Positions 25,819 to 32,648 of a stretch of 32,648 bases of DNA are shown piece by piece. The translations under genes and the position numbers were made by a program. Origin of the DNA: CAYMCQ01 sp964389025 (GTDB taxonomy: Bacteria; Verrucomicrobiota; Verrucomicrobiia; Limisphaerales; CAYMCQ01). Every line of letters begins with the position of its first letter. Position 1 is the first letter of the stretch. The stretch spans positions 1-32,648 of the forward strand of contig CAYMCQ010000042.1 of the NCBI GenBank assembly GCA_964389025.1, in the 5' to 3' direction. The notes beneath the pieces were generated by a model, which worked only from the letters and a program-made list of their open reading frames with translations, was not told the DNA's origin and made no database searches.

Positions 25819-26547
25819 TCATGGGAAATAGGGCGGGATTTTGGCGACGCGCCTCCCGTCAATCATCTCCTGCATGTAAAGGGTCACCCGTTCCACGATT
25901 CGCTGATTGATCTCTTTTCCTTGTTCCGCCGTGGCCAGCGACGGTTTTTTGTCCGCCTGTTCCGTCCACATTTTCGTGCGAACGTTTTCGGGAAAGGCTG
26001 CGAGCGCGAAGGCCGTTTCAAATTCCTGCGCGTGGCCGGGCAGGTCACTCGGAAGTTGGTGGCCGCTCTTGAGCAATTCCTTTGCGTCAGCTTCCGTGAG
26101 CACGTCCCAGTAGGAAAGAAAATGGAGGTTCACCTGGTTCATCCGCAGAAACTGCTCCCACGTGCCGTTGATGGGCGCCGTGTTTCCACCATGACCATTG
26201 AGGACCAGAACGTTCTTGAATCCCGCGCGCACGACGCTGTCAATCAAGTCGGCCAGCACCGCCAGAAACGTTCCGGGCCGCAGCGACAGCGTCCCCGGAT
26301 GGCGCATGTGATGTTCGCTGATGCCGGCCATCACGCCTTCCGCCACCAGCACGTGCGGCCGCAATCGTTCCGCCACCGCGACGGCGACGTGACACACGCT
26401 GCGCCAATCGTGTTCCATGGCGAGGTGTTCGAGATGTTGCTCGATGGCGGCCACTGGGATGATGCACGCCTCCAGTTCGCCAGACTGCATCCGCTCACGG
26501 AACTCGCGGCGCGTGTGCTTGCGTTGCAAAACTTCCACGTTGCTCAT
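25819..26547 (-). CDS. Creatininase-family amidohydrolase
   Basis: 242 residues from ATG 26547, which overlaps the preceding stop as ATGA and has GGAGAAGG just upstream; ATG 26559 is a weaker alternative. Family motifs are clear: IPVAAIEQHLEHLAMEHDW (metal-binding Glu, His and Asp positions), ISEHHMRHPGTLSL, VLVLNGHGGN and a late GHAQEFETAF. The family contains creatinine amidohydrolase, the riboflavin/F420 enzyme ArfB and mycofactocin-type MftE, all metal-dependent hydrolases of amide bonds, often in rings. The substrate here is unknown. Cytoplasmic. It is coupled to the upstream Tat-exported protein and followed by an MFS importer. Confidence 0.88.
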   Translation of the reverse strand: MSNVEVLQRKHTRREFRERMQSGELEACIIPVAAIEQHLEHLAMEHDWRSVCHVAVAVAERLRPHVLVAEGVMAGISEHHMRHPGTLSLRPGTFLAVLADLIDSVVRAGFKNVLVLNGHGGNTAPINGTWEQFLRMNQVNLHFLSYWDVLTEADAKELLKSGHQLPSDLPGHAQEFETAFALAAFPENVRTKMWTEQADKKPSLATAEQGKEINQRIVERVTLYMQEMIDGRRVAKIPPYFP

Positions 26548-27896
26548 GGCCTTCTCCACATCTCAATGCCCTTCGGCTCGGGAATATCCTCCGTGATGAT
26601 CTTCCAACTCGCACCCATCTCGCGCATCTTGCGGTAATCGCGGGGAGCGTAGGCGATGGCCAACTGCGGTGTGTCCATCGGCTTGCCGCCTTGAAAGCGC
26701 GATTCCATTTCCGCATCAAGAATTCCGGTTACGAGCAGCGTCCGCTCGACCGGATACGGTGCGCGCCGCTCACGAAAGTGCGTTTGAATGGCGTGCGACA
26801 ACGCTTTGAAGAGATTCCGGTTTTGCCACGGACCAACATAAAAACTCGTCGAGCGTGGTTGCAGTTCGCCGGCGAGCCTGCAGGCGAAGTGCCACTTGAT
26901 GCCGCCGGTCGCGGCGGCGAGCACGATGGCGCGCAGACCATCGCGGTAGTTCAACAGAATGCCGTGCGAAACAAACGGCGCGCTGGTGTCGCCGGGCTTC
27001 GGTGGGCGAATCAACTCCTTCGCCGGCAGCCTACCTGAGTTCGGTTCGGCGTCCAGTGCGGTTTGCGCCAGTTTCGGCGACCACAACCCTTCCTCCGCCG
27101 CTTTCCAAAGCGCATCGCCCTGGAGGAATTGCACCCGCGCGACTCCGGTCTCCCCACCGCGACGAGCTTCGATCATCGCCTGAAGCACTTCGAGCCCGTG
27201 GAAGTCGTATGATTCGACGCCGCCGCCGTGGATGGAAACGGCTTCCGTGATCTTCGCCCGCGCGGGCAGTTCCAACGGCGGACGCCGTTGCGCCAGCGGC
27301 ACCGAACTGCCGGCCATGAACGGAAATTTCAGTTCGCGCGCCGTTTCATACATCTCCTTCGCCCAATCCCACCGATACGACAGATGTTTGTCGTTGAAGA
27401 CCGGCACCGCCTTCCCGCTCCGCCGAAACACCGCCACGATTTCGTCGAAGAAGCGTTTGCGGGGATATTCATACTGCCCCTTTTCATTGGTTGGATACGT
27501 GCCGTGTTCGCCGATCGAAAGCACGGCATCCACCGCCAGTTTGTCGCCGCCGAGACAAAGCGCTTCGTTGGTGGTTTTGTAAATGGGGATTTTATACTTC
27601 GCCGCAAATTCGCGGCCGATTTCTCCCTCCGGAAACTGGTCCGCATACAGGCTGACCACGTCCATGCCCGAAGAAATCCATTTGCCGTTGAACAGATAAG
27701 GCACGACGAAATTCTCCAGGATGACGTGGGCGTGACTGCGATAGGTGAACGCCGTAACTACCGCGGCAACTTTCAAGCGTTTGCCGGTGGCGGCGAGCGC
27801 GGAAGCGGGCAACGTGGACGCCAGCATCAATCCTCCGGCAAACTTGCCACTGCGCTGAAGAAACTCGCGACGACCGATTTTTGGTTGTGTGCTCAT
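26544..27896 (-). CDS. Tat-exported protein of unknown function (copy 1 of a paralogous pair)
   Basis: 450 residues from ATG 27896. A twin-arginine signal, GRREFLQRSGKFAGGLMLAS, ends near ASALAA. The mature protein begins with a Rossmann-like strand (RLKVAAVVTAFTYRSHAHV). Conserved blocks shared with the gene at 31193 are DVVSLYADQFPEGEIGREFA, LAVDAVLSIGEHGTYP, PVFNDKHLSYRWDWAKEM, FPFMAGSSVP, ESYDFHGLEVLQAMIEARRG, GETGVARVQFLQGDALWKA and APYPVERTLLVTGILDAEM. The many invariant Asp, His and Arg residues suggest an enzyme. The family occurs in Verrucomicrobia and Planctomycetes, but I know no assigned reaction. First gene of an operon with a creatininase-family enzyme and an MFS transporter. 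No Shine-Dalgarno is visible; the divergent MBL-fold gene starts 168 bases away. Confidence 0.78.
   Translation of the reverse strand: MSTQPKIGRREFLQRSGKFAGGLMLASTLPASALAATGKRLKVAAVVTAFTYRSHAHVILENFVVPYLFNGKWISSGMDVVSLYADQFPEGEIGREFAAKYKIPIYKTTNEALCLGGDKLAVDAVLSIGEHGTYPTNEKGQYEYPRKRFFDEIVAVFRRSGKAVPVFNDKHLSYRWDWAKEMYETARELKFPFMAGSSVPLAQRRPPLELPARAKITEAVSIHGGGVESYDFHGLEVLQAMIEARRGGETGVARVQFLQGDALWKAAEEGLWSPKLAQTALDAEPNSGRLPAKELIRPPKPGDTSAPFVSHGILLNYRDGLRAIVLAAATGGIKWHFACRLAGELQPRSTSFYVGPWQNRNLFKALSHAIQTHFRERRAPYPVERTLLVTGILDAEMESRFQGGKPMDTPQLAIAYAPRDYRKMREMGASWKIITEDIPEPKGIEMWRRP
26550..26557 (-). promoter_or_regulatory. Shine-Dalgarno GGAGAAGG fixing the creatininase start at 26547
   Basis: On the minus strand GGAG lies six bases before the ATG at 26547. 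This supports the ATGA-overlap start rather than the in-frame ATG at 26559. Confidence 0.7.
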
Positions 27897-28051
27897 GATG
27901 GATTCAATTCTTGGGTGGAGGATTCTGCTCCAACGGTGGCGAACCCTGCGGGCAGATTCTTGTTCGGTGACGATTTCATCTCGTGAAAGCGGCATTGTTG
28001 TAAAACACGAACTTGCAAACGCCAAGCTTTGATTTTTTCTGATTTGACCGC

Positions 28052-28057
28052 GAGGAG
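28052..28057 (+). promoter_or_regulatory. Shine-Dalgarno GAGGAG favouring a TTG start at 28064
   Basis: GAGGAG ends six bases before the TTG at 28064 but 21 bases before the first ATG (28079). The spacing supports the non-ATG start. Confidence 0.6.
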
Positions 28058-28063
28058 AATTCT

Positions 28064-29095
28064 TTGGACGCTCACGCCATGAACTTCTCCAAATCAAACG
28101 CATGGTTTCTTTCCCTAATCACATTTTGTTCATCGCCCCTCCTTTCCACCGCCGAGGTGAACAAGGCGGAGCAGGTCGCGCCGGGGGTCTATTTTCACGA
28201 AGGCGACATCAAGGGCAGCGGCCATTGCAACAATGGCTGGGTTGTCTTTGAAGATTATGTGCTGGTCATCGACGGCAATTTCCCGTCTGGCGCGCAGGAG
28301 ATCATTCCCAAAATCAAGGCCGTCACGGACAAACCCATTCGCTTCGCCTTTGATACGCATCATCACGGCGACCATGCCTATGGCAATCAGGTCTGGGTGG
28401 ACAACGGCGCCGTGCCGGTCGCCCACACCGGCGTCATTGACGAGATGAAGAAATACGAGACCGGATATTACGGCGGCAAGCCGGGCCGCTGGGAAGACGC
28501 GGCGAAGGGCCGCAAGGATGTCGCCGCGAGCAAATTGAAGCCGCCCACTCTGCTTTACAACAAGGACATGATCTTCGACGACGGCAAGCACCGGGTGGAG
28601 TTGCTGCACTTTGGCGTGGCGCACACTCACGGCGACGGCTTCGCTTGGTTGCCAAAGGAAAAAATCCTGTTCACGGGCGACGCTTGTGTCAACGGCCCCT
28701 ACAACTACATGGGCGACGGAGACTCGGAGCAATGGGTCAAAACTTTGGCCGCCGCCAAGAAGCTGGGCGCGAAAACGATTTGTCCCGGTCACGGCTCGTT
28801 CGGAACGGCGCAAATCCTGGAGGATCAGCAAACGTTTTTTGTCGAGTTGCGGAAGCAGGTCAAAAAGTATAAGCGCAGGAAGCCGGAGGAAGTGAAGGCG
28901 GCGGTGGAAGACATCAAGGCTGCTCTGCTGAGGCAGAAATCCATTGCGCGCTTTGTCGGAGATTTTTTCGCCGCCCAGGTTGAGAAGGTTTACATCGAAA
29001 TGGGCGGAAAGCCATTTCAACCCAAGACCGCCTCCGCGGATGATCACAAACAACACGCCCACGATCACGGCAAGGAATTGGTCAAGGCCAGATGA
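28064..29095 (+). CDS. Exported metallo-beta-lactamase-fold hydrolase
   Basis: 343 residues from the TTG at 28064, chosen for its well-placed GAGGAG; ATG 28079 would remove five residues. The signal peptide core is AWFLSLITFCSSPLLSTA. Zinc-site motifs are complete: THHHGDHAYG (98-107), H187 and H189 in GVAHTHGDG, D206 in FTGDACV and H243 in CPGHGSFG. The fold is therefore probably active as a di-metal hydrolase (lactam, lactone, thioester or similar). The C-terminus is helical, Lys-rich and ends with a His-rich stretch (DDHKQHAHDHGKE) that could bind metal. It is divergent from the Tat-exported protein gene at 27896 and convergent with the acyl-CoA ligase gene. Periplasmic or secreted; substrate unknown. 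Confidence 0.85.
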   Translation: MDAHAMNFSKSNAWFLSLITFCSSPLLSTAEVNKAEQVAPGVYFHEGDIKGSGHCNNGWVVFEDYVLVIDGNFPSGAQEIIPKIKAVTDKPIRFAFDTHHHGDHAYGNQVWVDNGAVPVAHTGVIDEMKKYETGYYGGKPGRWEDAAKGRKDVAASKLKPPTLLYNKDMIFDDGKHRVELLHFGVAHTHGDGFAWLPKEKILFTGDACVNGPYNYMGDGDSEQWVKTLAAAKKLGAKTICPGHGSFGTAQILEDQQTFFVELRKQVKKYKRRKPEEVKAAVEDIKAALLRQKSIARFVGDFFAAQVEKVYIEMGGKPFQPKTASADDHKQHAHDHGKELVKAR

Positions 29096-29157
29096 CGAGT
29101 TTTCGTCGTCGGCACTGTGGATGAATCCTTCACCCGTCTGGTCTTCACCGACATGAC

Positions 29158-29216
29158 ACTGGAACGGTTGGAGCGCCGCAACCCCTGCCGGCGCGTCTCA
29201 ATCGAACCGTTCCAGT
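29158..29216. repeat. Perfect 12-bp inverted repeat between convergent genes
   Basis: ACTGGAACGGTT (29158-29169) and AACCGTTCCAGT (29205-29216) are exact complements around a 35-base spacer. They lie in the 176-base gap between the stops of the MBL-fold gene and the ligase gene. There is no T-run, so a bidirectional transcript-end structure or a protein-binding site are both possible. Confidence 0.75.
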
Positions 29217-29271
29217 CGAATTGGCCGCAGGGCCGATAGAGCTTGGAACCGCAACCAAGCGGTGGTGAAGC

Positions 29272-30876
29272 TCAGAGGATCCGCCCGGCGTCTTTCCAAA
29301 ACGGGGACCGCAACTCGCGCTTGAGGATTTTGCCGATCGGCGACCGGGGTAGTTCGTCCCGCAGTTCGCCGCCAGCGAGGCGCTGCAGTTTGCCCAGCCG
29401 CGCATTGGCCCAGGCGAGGATCGTCGCGAGGTCGTCGGTGGCGCCCGGTTTGCGCACGACCAGAGCGTAGGGACTTTCGCCCCATTGCTCCGATGGGACG
29501 CCGATCACCGCCACGTCGCTGACGGCGGGGTGCTTCAACAGTTCGCGCTCCAGATCGTTGGCGTAGATGTTGAAGCCGCCGGAAATAATCATGTCCTTCT
29601 TGCGGTCGAGCAGTTCCAGGAAGCCGTCCTCGTCGAAACGGCCCATGTCGCCCTGACGGAAGAAAACGAGGCCGTCTTTGGAGACGTATTGGAGTGCGGC
29701 GGTTTGCTCCGGCTGCTTGTAGTAGCCGGACATCATCACGGGGCTGCGTCCGATGATTTCGCCAACTTCGCCTTGCGGTAACTCGTGGCCCTCCTCGTCA
29801 ATGATTCGCAGGTCGGAATCCGCGGAGGGTTTGCCGACTGTGTGGAGCTTGTTGGGGAACAGGTGGGCCGCCAGCGCGCAGATGCCGCCGCCTTCCGTGA
29901 GGCCGTAGAATTCAACCAACCCGCCCGGCCAGCGCTCCAGCACCGCCCGTTTGGTTTCGGCCAGGAGCGGCGCCGAGGTCGAATACTTCTGTCTGAAGGA
30001 GGAAAGGTCGTAGTGGCCAAAGTCAGGATGATCCAGCAGCCGCTGGTATTGCACCGGCACCAACATGGCGTGCGTCACTTTGTGGCGCTGGGCGAGTTGA
30101 AGGAACTCGACCACATCGAACTTGCGCATCAGGATCAGGCTCGATCCCGAATAGAGCGAAGGCAGCAGCGACGCCATGGTGGTGTTGGAATAGAGCGGCG
30201 TGGAAACCAGCGTGATCGCGTCCGGCCCAAGACCAAGCTCGGCGAGCATCGGGCTGCAGGAGGCCCGCCAGCGCAGCGCCCGGTCGTGCAAGATGCCTTT
30301 CGGGACACCAGTCGTGCCGGAGGAATAAATGATGTTGAAATGCCAGTCGGGCTGAATGCGGCGGCCGGGCGGCGCGGCGGATTGGGCCGCAATCAGGTGG
30401 TCGAAGGCAGTCCAGCCAGGCCGCTCGAAATCGAGTCCGATCAGGCCGCCGCGAACCAACTTGGGCCGGCGGTCTGTGGTCTGGCTGACCACGGCGAAAC
30501 ATTCCTCTTCCAGAAACAACACCTGGCTGTCGGAATCGTCCAGCATCCTCTCAATCGTTTCGGTCGTCGTCAGGCTGGAGAGCGGCACCACGCAGGCGCC
30601 CGCGCGGAGCGCCCCAAACAAGGCTTCGGCATAACGCAGCGAGTTGCGCCCGATCAGGGCGACTTTGTCCGAGGGAGCGATTCCGAGCGCGATCAGCGCA
30701 TTGGCGACCCGGTTCAGCCGGCGGTCAAACTCAGCCCAGGAAACAGTTTCGTCCTGGTAGGTGATGCAAAAGTCCTCCGGCCGTTCGCGAGCGTGGCGGG
30801 CGATGGCGTCGGAGATGTCCTCGAAGCCAGGCTCGGGCCTGGTGACCGGAGCGCGGACGGTTGCATCGGCACTCAT
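29272..30876 (-). CDS. AMP-dependent acyl-CoA synthetase/ligase
   Basis: 534 residues, the normal size for class I adenylate-forming enzymes. Core motifs run in order: NIIYSSGTTGVPKGI (P-loop-like A3), LVEFYGLTEGGG (A5), QGDMGRFDEDGFLELLDRKK and MIISGGFNIYANDLE (A7/A8 hinge), and PRSPIGKILKREL with the catalytic Lys (A10). It activates a carboxylic acid with ATP and transfers it to CoA; the chain type is not readable, and the overall sequence looks like broad-range fatty or aromatic acid:CoA ligases. No signal peptide, so cytoplasmic. It is isolated on its strand, convergent with the MBL-fold gene and divergent from the Tat-exported paralogue. The sequence style is reminiscent of alphaproteobacterial ligases, so acquisition by transfer is possible but unproven. 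Confidence 0.9.
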   Translation of the reverse strand: MSADATVRAPVTRPEPGFEDISDAIARHARERPEDFCITYQDETVSWAEFDRRLNRVANALIALGIAPSDKVALIGRNSLRYAEALFGALRAGACVVPLSSLTTTETIERMLDDSDSQVLFLEEECFAVVSQTTDRRPKLVRGGLIGLDFERPGWTAFDHLIAAQSAAPPGRRIQPDWHFNIIYSSGTTGVPKGILHDRALRWRASCSPMLAELGLGPDAITLVSTPLYSNTTMASLLPSLYSGSSLILMRKFDVVEFLQLAQRHKVTHAMLVPVQYQRLLDHPDFGHYDLSSFRQKYSTSAPLLAETKRAVLERWPGGLVEFYGLTEGGGICALAAHLFPNKLHTVGKPSADSDLRIIDEEGHELPQGEVGEIIGRSPVMMSGYYKQPEQTAALQYVSKDGLVFFRQGDMGRFDEDGFLELLDRKKDMIISGGFNIYANDLERELLKHPAVSDVAVIGVPSEQWGESPYALVVRKPGATDDLATILAWANARLGKLQRLAGGELRDELPRSPIGKILKRELRSPFWKDAGRIL

Positions 30877-31192
30877 ATTCTGTAGCGATGAGAAAGAATC
30901 TTCATTTGGGCGATGACTTGAAGATTATGGTTGGAGGACACCTCCGAGCAACAGGAAAGCCAGCGTGGCTTCCTGACTCCCTTACTTCGCGACACTCGCC
31001 GCAACCGGCGCACCGACTTCTCACGCCGCAGCAACCAACTGAATCAGGAACAGGGTTACAAACGGTCGCTCTGCGCGACAAGCCACTGAAACCATTGACA
31101 CTGACAGCCACCTCTTGGGCGGCATCGCGCCGGGCTTGTTCTGGGCTTTGAGCCAACGGATTTTTTTCTCGCCTGCTCGCGAACAAACCTGA
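30877..31192. other. 316-bp divergent intergenic region without a recognised gene
   Basis: The region separates the start of the acyl-CoA ligase (minus) from the start of the second Tat-exported protein (plus), so it should hold both promoters. I see a TTGACA near 31097 but no matching -10 box, and no RNA gene or long repeat. Short open frames on both strands show no family resemblance. Confidence 0.5.
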
Positions 31193-32509
31193 ATGTTCTG
31201 GGTTGTGAAATCACCCTGTAATCTGAGGCGAAGCCTCAGCCCCCGCCGCGAATTCCTCAAGCATGTTGCCACCGGCGTCATCGCGGCTCCGTGGGTCGTC
31301 CCGGCGCTCGCCCGCGAACCCGCCCGCCGCAAACGCATGGCCATCGTCACGACGGAATGGCGCTACTTCTCCCATGCCTGGCACATGGGCGAACGCTTCC
31401 TCGTCGGCTATCCCAGCGGCGGCGGTTGGCATCGTCCTCCGCTCGACGTCGTCTCGGCCTACGTGGATCAGTTTCCCGAAGGCGACCTGAGCCGCCAACG
31501 CGCGAAGGAGTTTGGTTTCACGATTTACCCGACCGTGGCCGAGGCGCTGCGTTGCGGAGGAAAACAGTTGGCGGTGGATGCCGTGCTCATCATCGGCGAG
31601 CACGGCAATTATCCCAAGAGCGAATGGGGACAAACCAAATATCCACGCTACGAATTCTTCAAACAAGTCACTGACGTCTTTCGCCAGGACGGACGCACCG
31701 CTCCCGTGTTCAACGACAAACATCTCTCCTGGAAATGGGAATGGGCCGCCGAGATGGTTGAGTTGTCGCACGCGATGAAGTTTCCCTTTCTGGCCGGCTC
31801 CTCATTGCCCGTCACCTGGCGCATGCCGGCCATCGAGATGCCATCCAGCGCGAGCGTGCAGGAAGTGATGTGTGTGGCGATGGGCGGCGTGGACAGCTAC
31901 GACTTCCACGCGTTGGAAGTGATCCAGTGCATGGCGGAACGACGACGCGGCGGAGAAACCGGAGTCGTCGCCCTCCAAGCCTTGCGCGGCGATGCGGTCT
32001 GGCGTGCCATGGACGACGGCTCCTGGTCCGCTGGCGGATGGGATCCGAAATTGTTCGAGGCGTGTCTTTCGCGGAGTCAAACCCTCACGCAGCCGCCGAC
32101 TTACAGCCACCGTTATCCCACGAACGCTCAGGTTCGGGAGTTCGTGAAAGAACCGATCGCCTACCGGTTCGAATACGCGGATGGTTTGAAAGCCACGATG
32201 CTGTTGATGAACGGATTGGTCAACGACTTCACCTTTGCCGCGCGAATCAAAGGGGACGCGACCCCGCTCTCCACGCTGTTTTATCTGCCGCCTACTCCAA
32301 ATGTGACTTATTCCGCCGGCCTCATGTCCCAAGCCGAGTGGATGTTCGTGACCGGCAAAGCGCCCTATCCCATCGAGCGGACGCTCCTGACAACCGGACT
32401 CGTTGCCGCTGGAGTGCAATCCCTCGCCGAAGGTCAAAGGCGGATTGAAACGCCGCACCTCGCCGTGCGCTACCGCGCGCCTCGCGAATCCACTTTTTTG
32501 AGAAGTTAG
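31193..32509 (+). CDS. Tat-exported protein of unknown function (copy 2 of a paralogous pair)
   Basis: 438 residues from ATG 31193 (GTG 31205 is also possible; no Shine-Dalgarno). The Tat signal SPRREFLKHVATGVIAAPWV ends near PALA. Shared blocks with the 26544-27896 protein include VSAYVDQFPEGDLSRQRAKE, LAVDAVLIIGEHGNYPKSEW, PVFNDKHLSWKWEWAAEM, FPFLAGSSLPVTWRMPAIEM, DSYDFHALEVIQCMAERRRG, GETGVVALQALRGDAVWRAM and APYPIERTLLTTGLVAAGVQ. It differs in an insertion near GERFLVGYPSGGGWH and in the segment around residues 280-325. The conserved GEHG and FNDKH blocks suggest an active site, but no reaction is known to me. It is not in an obvious operon within this window. Confidence 0.77.
   Translation: MFWVVKSPCNLRRSLSPRREFLKHVATGVIAAPWVVPALAREPARRKRMAIVTTEWRYFSHAWHMGERFLVGYPSGGGWHRPPLDVVSAYVDQFPEGDLSRQRAKEFGFTIYPTVAEALRCGGKQLAVDAVLIIGEHGNYPKSEWGQTKYPRYEFFKQVTDVFRQDGRTAPVFNDKHLSWKWEWAAEMVELSHAMKFPFLAGSSLPVTWRMPAIEMPSSASVQEVMCVAMGGVDSYDFHALEVIQCMAERRRGGETGVVALQALRGDAVWRAMDDGSWSAGGWDPKLFEACLSRSQTLTQPPTYSHRYPTNAQVREFVKEPIAYRFEYADGLKATMLLMNGLVNDFTFAARIKGDATPLSTLFYLPPTPNVTYSAGLMSQAEWMFVTGKAPYPIERTLLTTGLVAAGVQSLAEGQRRIETPHLAVRYRAPRESTFLRS
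31223..31239 (+). repeat. Perfect hairpin inside the Tat signal coding region
   Basis: CTGAGGC (31223-31229) and GCCTCAG (31233-31239) pair around a GAA triloop, 30 bases after the start codon, just before the codons for the twin arginines. It could slow early translation, or mark that the true start is downstream. Confidence 0.65.
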
Positions 32510-32539
32510 ACGGAACGAGGCTTCGATGACGAAGTCGGC

Positions 32540-32573
32540 TTGCCTGCCGAAGCCCCGGCGCAGGCGGGCGTTT
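32540..32573 (+). terminator. Possible terminator-like hairpin after the last gene
   Basis: Following the stop at 32509, a GC-rich imperfect palindrome (GCCTGCCG ... CGGCGCAGGC, about 32542-32565) is followed shortly by only three T residues. It may be a weak terminator or a dispersed palindrome. The last 70 bases of the window show nothing else. Confidence 0.4.
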
Positions 32574-32648
32574 GGCAGAACGGTTTTCAATTCGGGCAAA
32601 ATGTTTTCAAGGCTAGGCCAGCTCGGCGAAACGAATTCAACTCCGGCG

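Noticed and set aside
29096..29271. Remnant coding sequence (an open run reading TDMTLERLERRNP) in the convergent gap
   Set aside because: Too short, spans the inverted repeat, and resembles no family I recognise.
29785..30885. Plus-strand open frame of 366 residues opposite the acyl-CoA ligase
   Set aside because: Antisense shadow; all adenylation motifs are on the minus strand.

Overview
The window looks like a stretch of chromosome from a member of the Verrucomicrobiota, most like the Pedosphaerales/Limisphaerales type of soil and freshwater bacteria. This is inferred from family content, not from a marker gene. The families are a Gfo/Idh/MocA oxidoreductase, DUF4838, sialidase and DUF1680 glycoside hydrolases, a DUF1080 protein, an autotransporter-strand/Ig protein, a four-helix-bundle S23-like protein, and twin-arginine-exported enzymes. 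Shine-Dalgarno sites are scarce and the sequence is GC-rich, so many long antisense open frames are only shadows. No rRNA, tRNA, CRISPR array, transposase or integrase was recognised.

Layout. 3-692: C-terminal part of an oxidoreductase, followed by a good intrinsic terminator. 796-6838 (minus): a glycan-degradation cluster read DUF1680/GH127-like, then sialidase, then DUF4838, all with export signals. 7077-7940 (plus): alpha/beta hydrolase. 7993-15991 (minus): a DUF1080 protein, a metallophosphoesterase lipoprotein and a giant secreted beta-helix/Ig-repeat protein. 16213-23640 (plus): a four-gene operon in which every junction is a 4-base stop/start overlap. It encodes a membrane coiled-coil protein, a four-helix-bundle protein, a secreted alpha/alpha-toroid protein and a secreted protein made of two copies of a five-module unit. 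23786-24541 (plus): RidA/CnbZ-like protein. 24555-27896 (minus): a probable operon of a Tat-exported protein of unknown function, a creatininase-family amidohydrolase and an MFS transporter. 28064-29095 (plus): exported metallo-beta-lactamase-fold hydrolase. 29272-30876 (minus): acyl-CoA ligase. 31193-32509 (plus): a second copy (paralogue) of the Tat-exported unknown family.

Most unusual feature. The 16213-23640 operon carries heptanucleotide arrays of TTTGGTG or its complement, three of them with exactly four perfect units, at the 5' ends of three consecutive genes. Seven is not a multiple of three and neither strand of this unit contains a stop, so the array is open in all six frames. One strand always encodes a hydrophobic FGVWCLV repeat, the other a hydrophilic HQTPNTK repeat. 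In two genes the hydrophobic reading forms the core of the predicted signal peptide. In the third the hydrophilic reading forms an N-terminal tail. Opposed arrays bracket the four-helix-bundle gene, and a much shorter opposed pair sits at the start of the next gene. Two other heptamer families, CGTAAAT and GTGAACA, contain a stop on one strand and lie only between genes.

How the genes may work together (inference). The first half suggests scavenging of decorated polysaccharide or glycoprotein glycans in the periplasm or outside the cell. The 24-32 kb part suggests uptake and ring-opening or deamidation of a small cyclic nitrogenous or uronate-like compound. The central operon looks like an undescribed cell-envelope system of unknown purpose.
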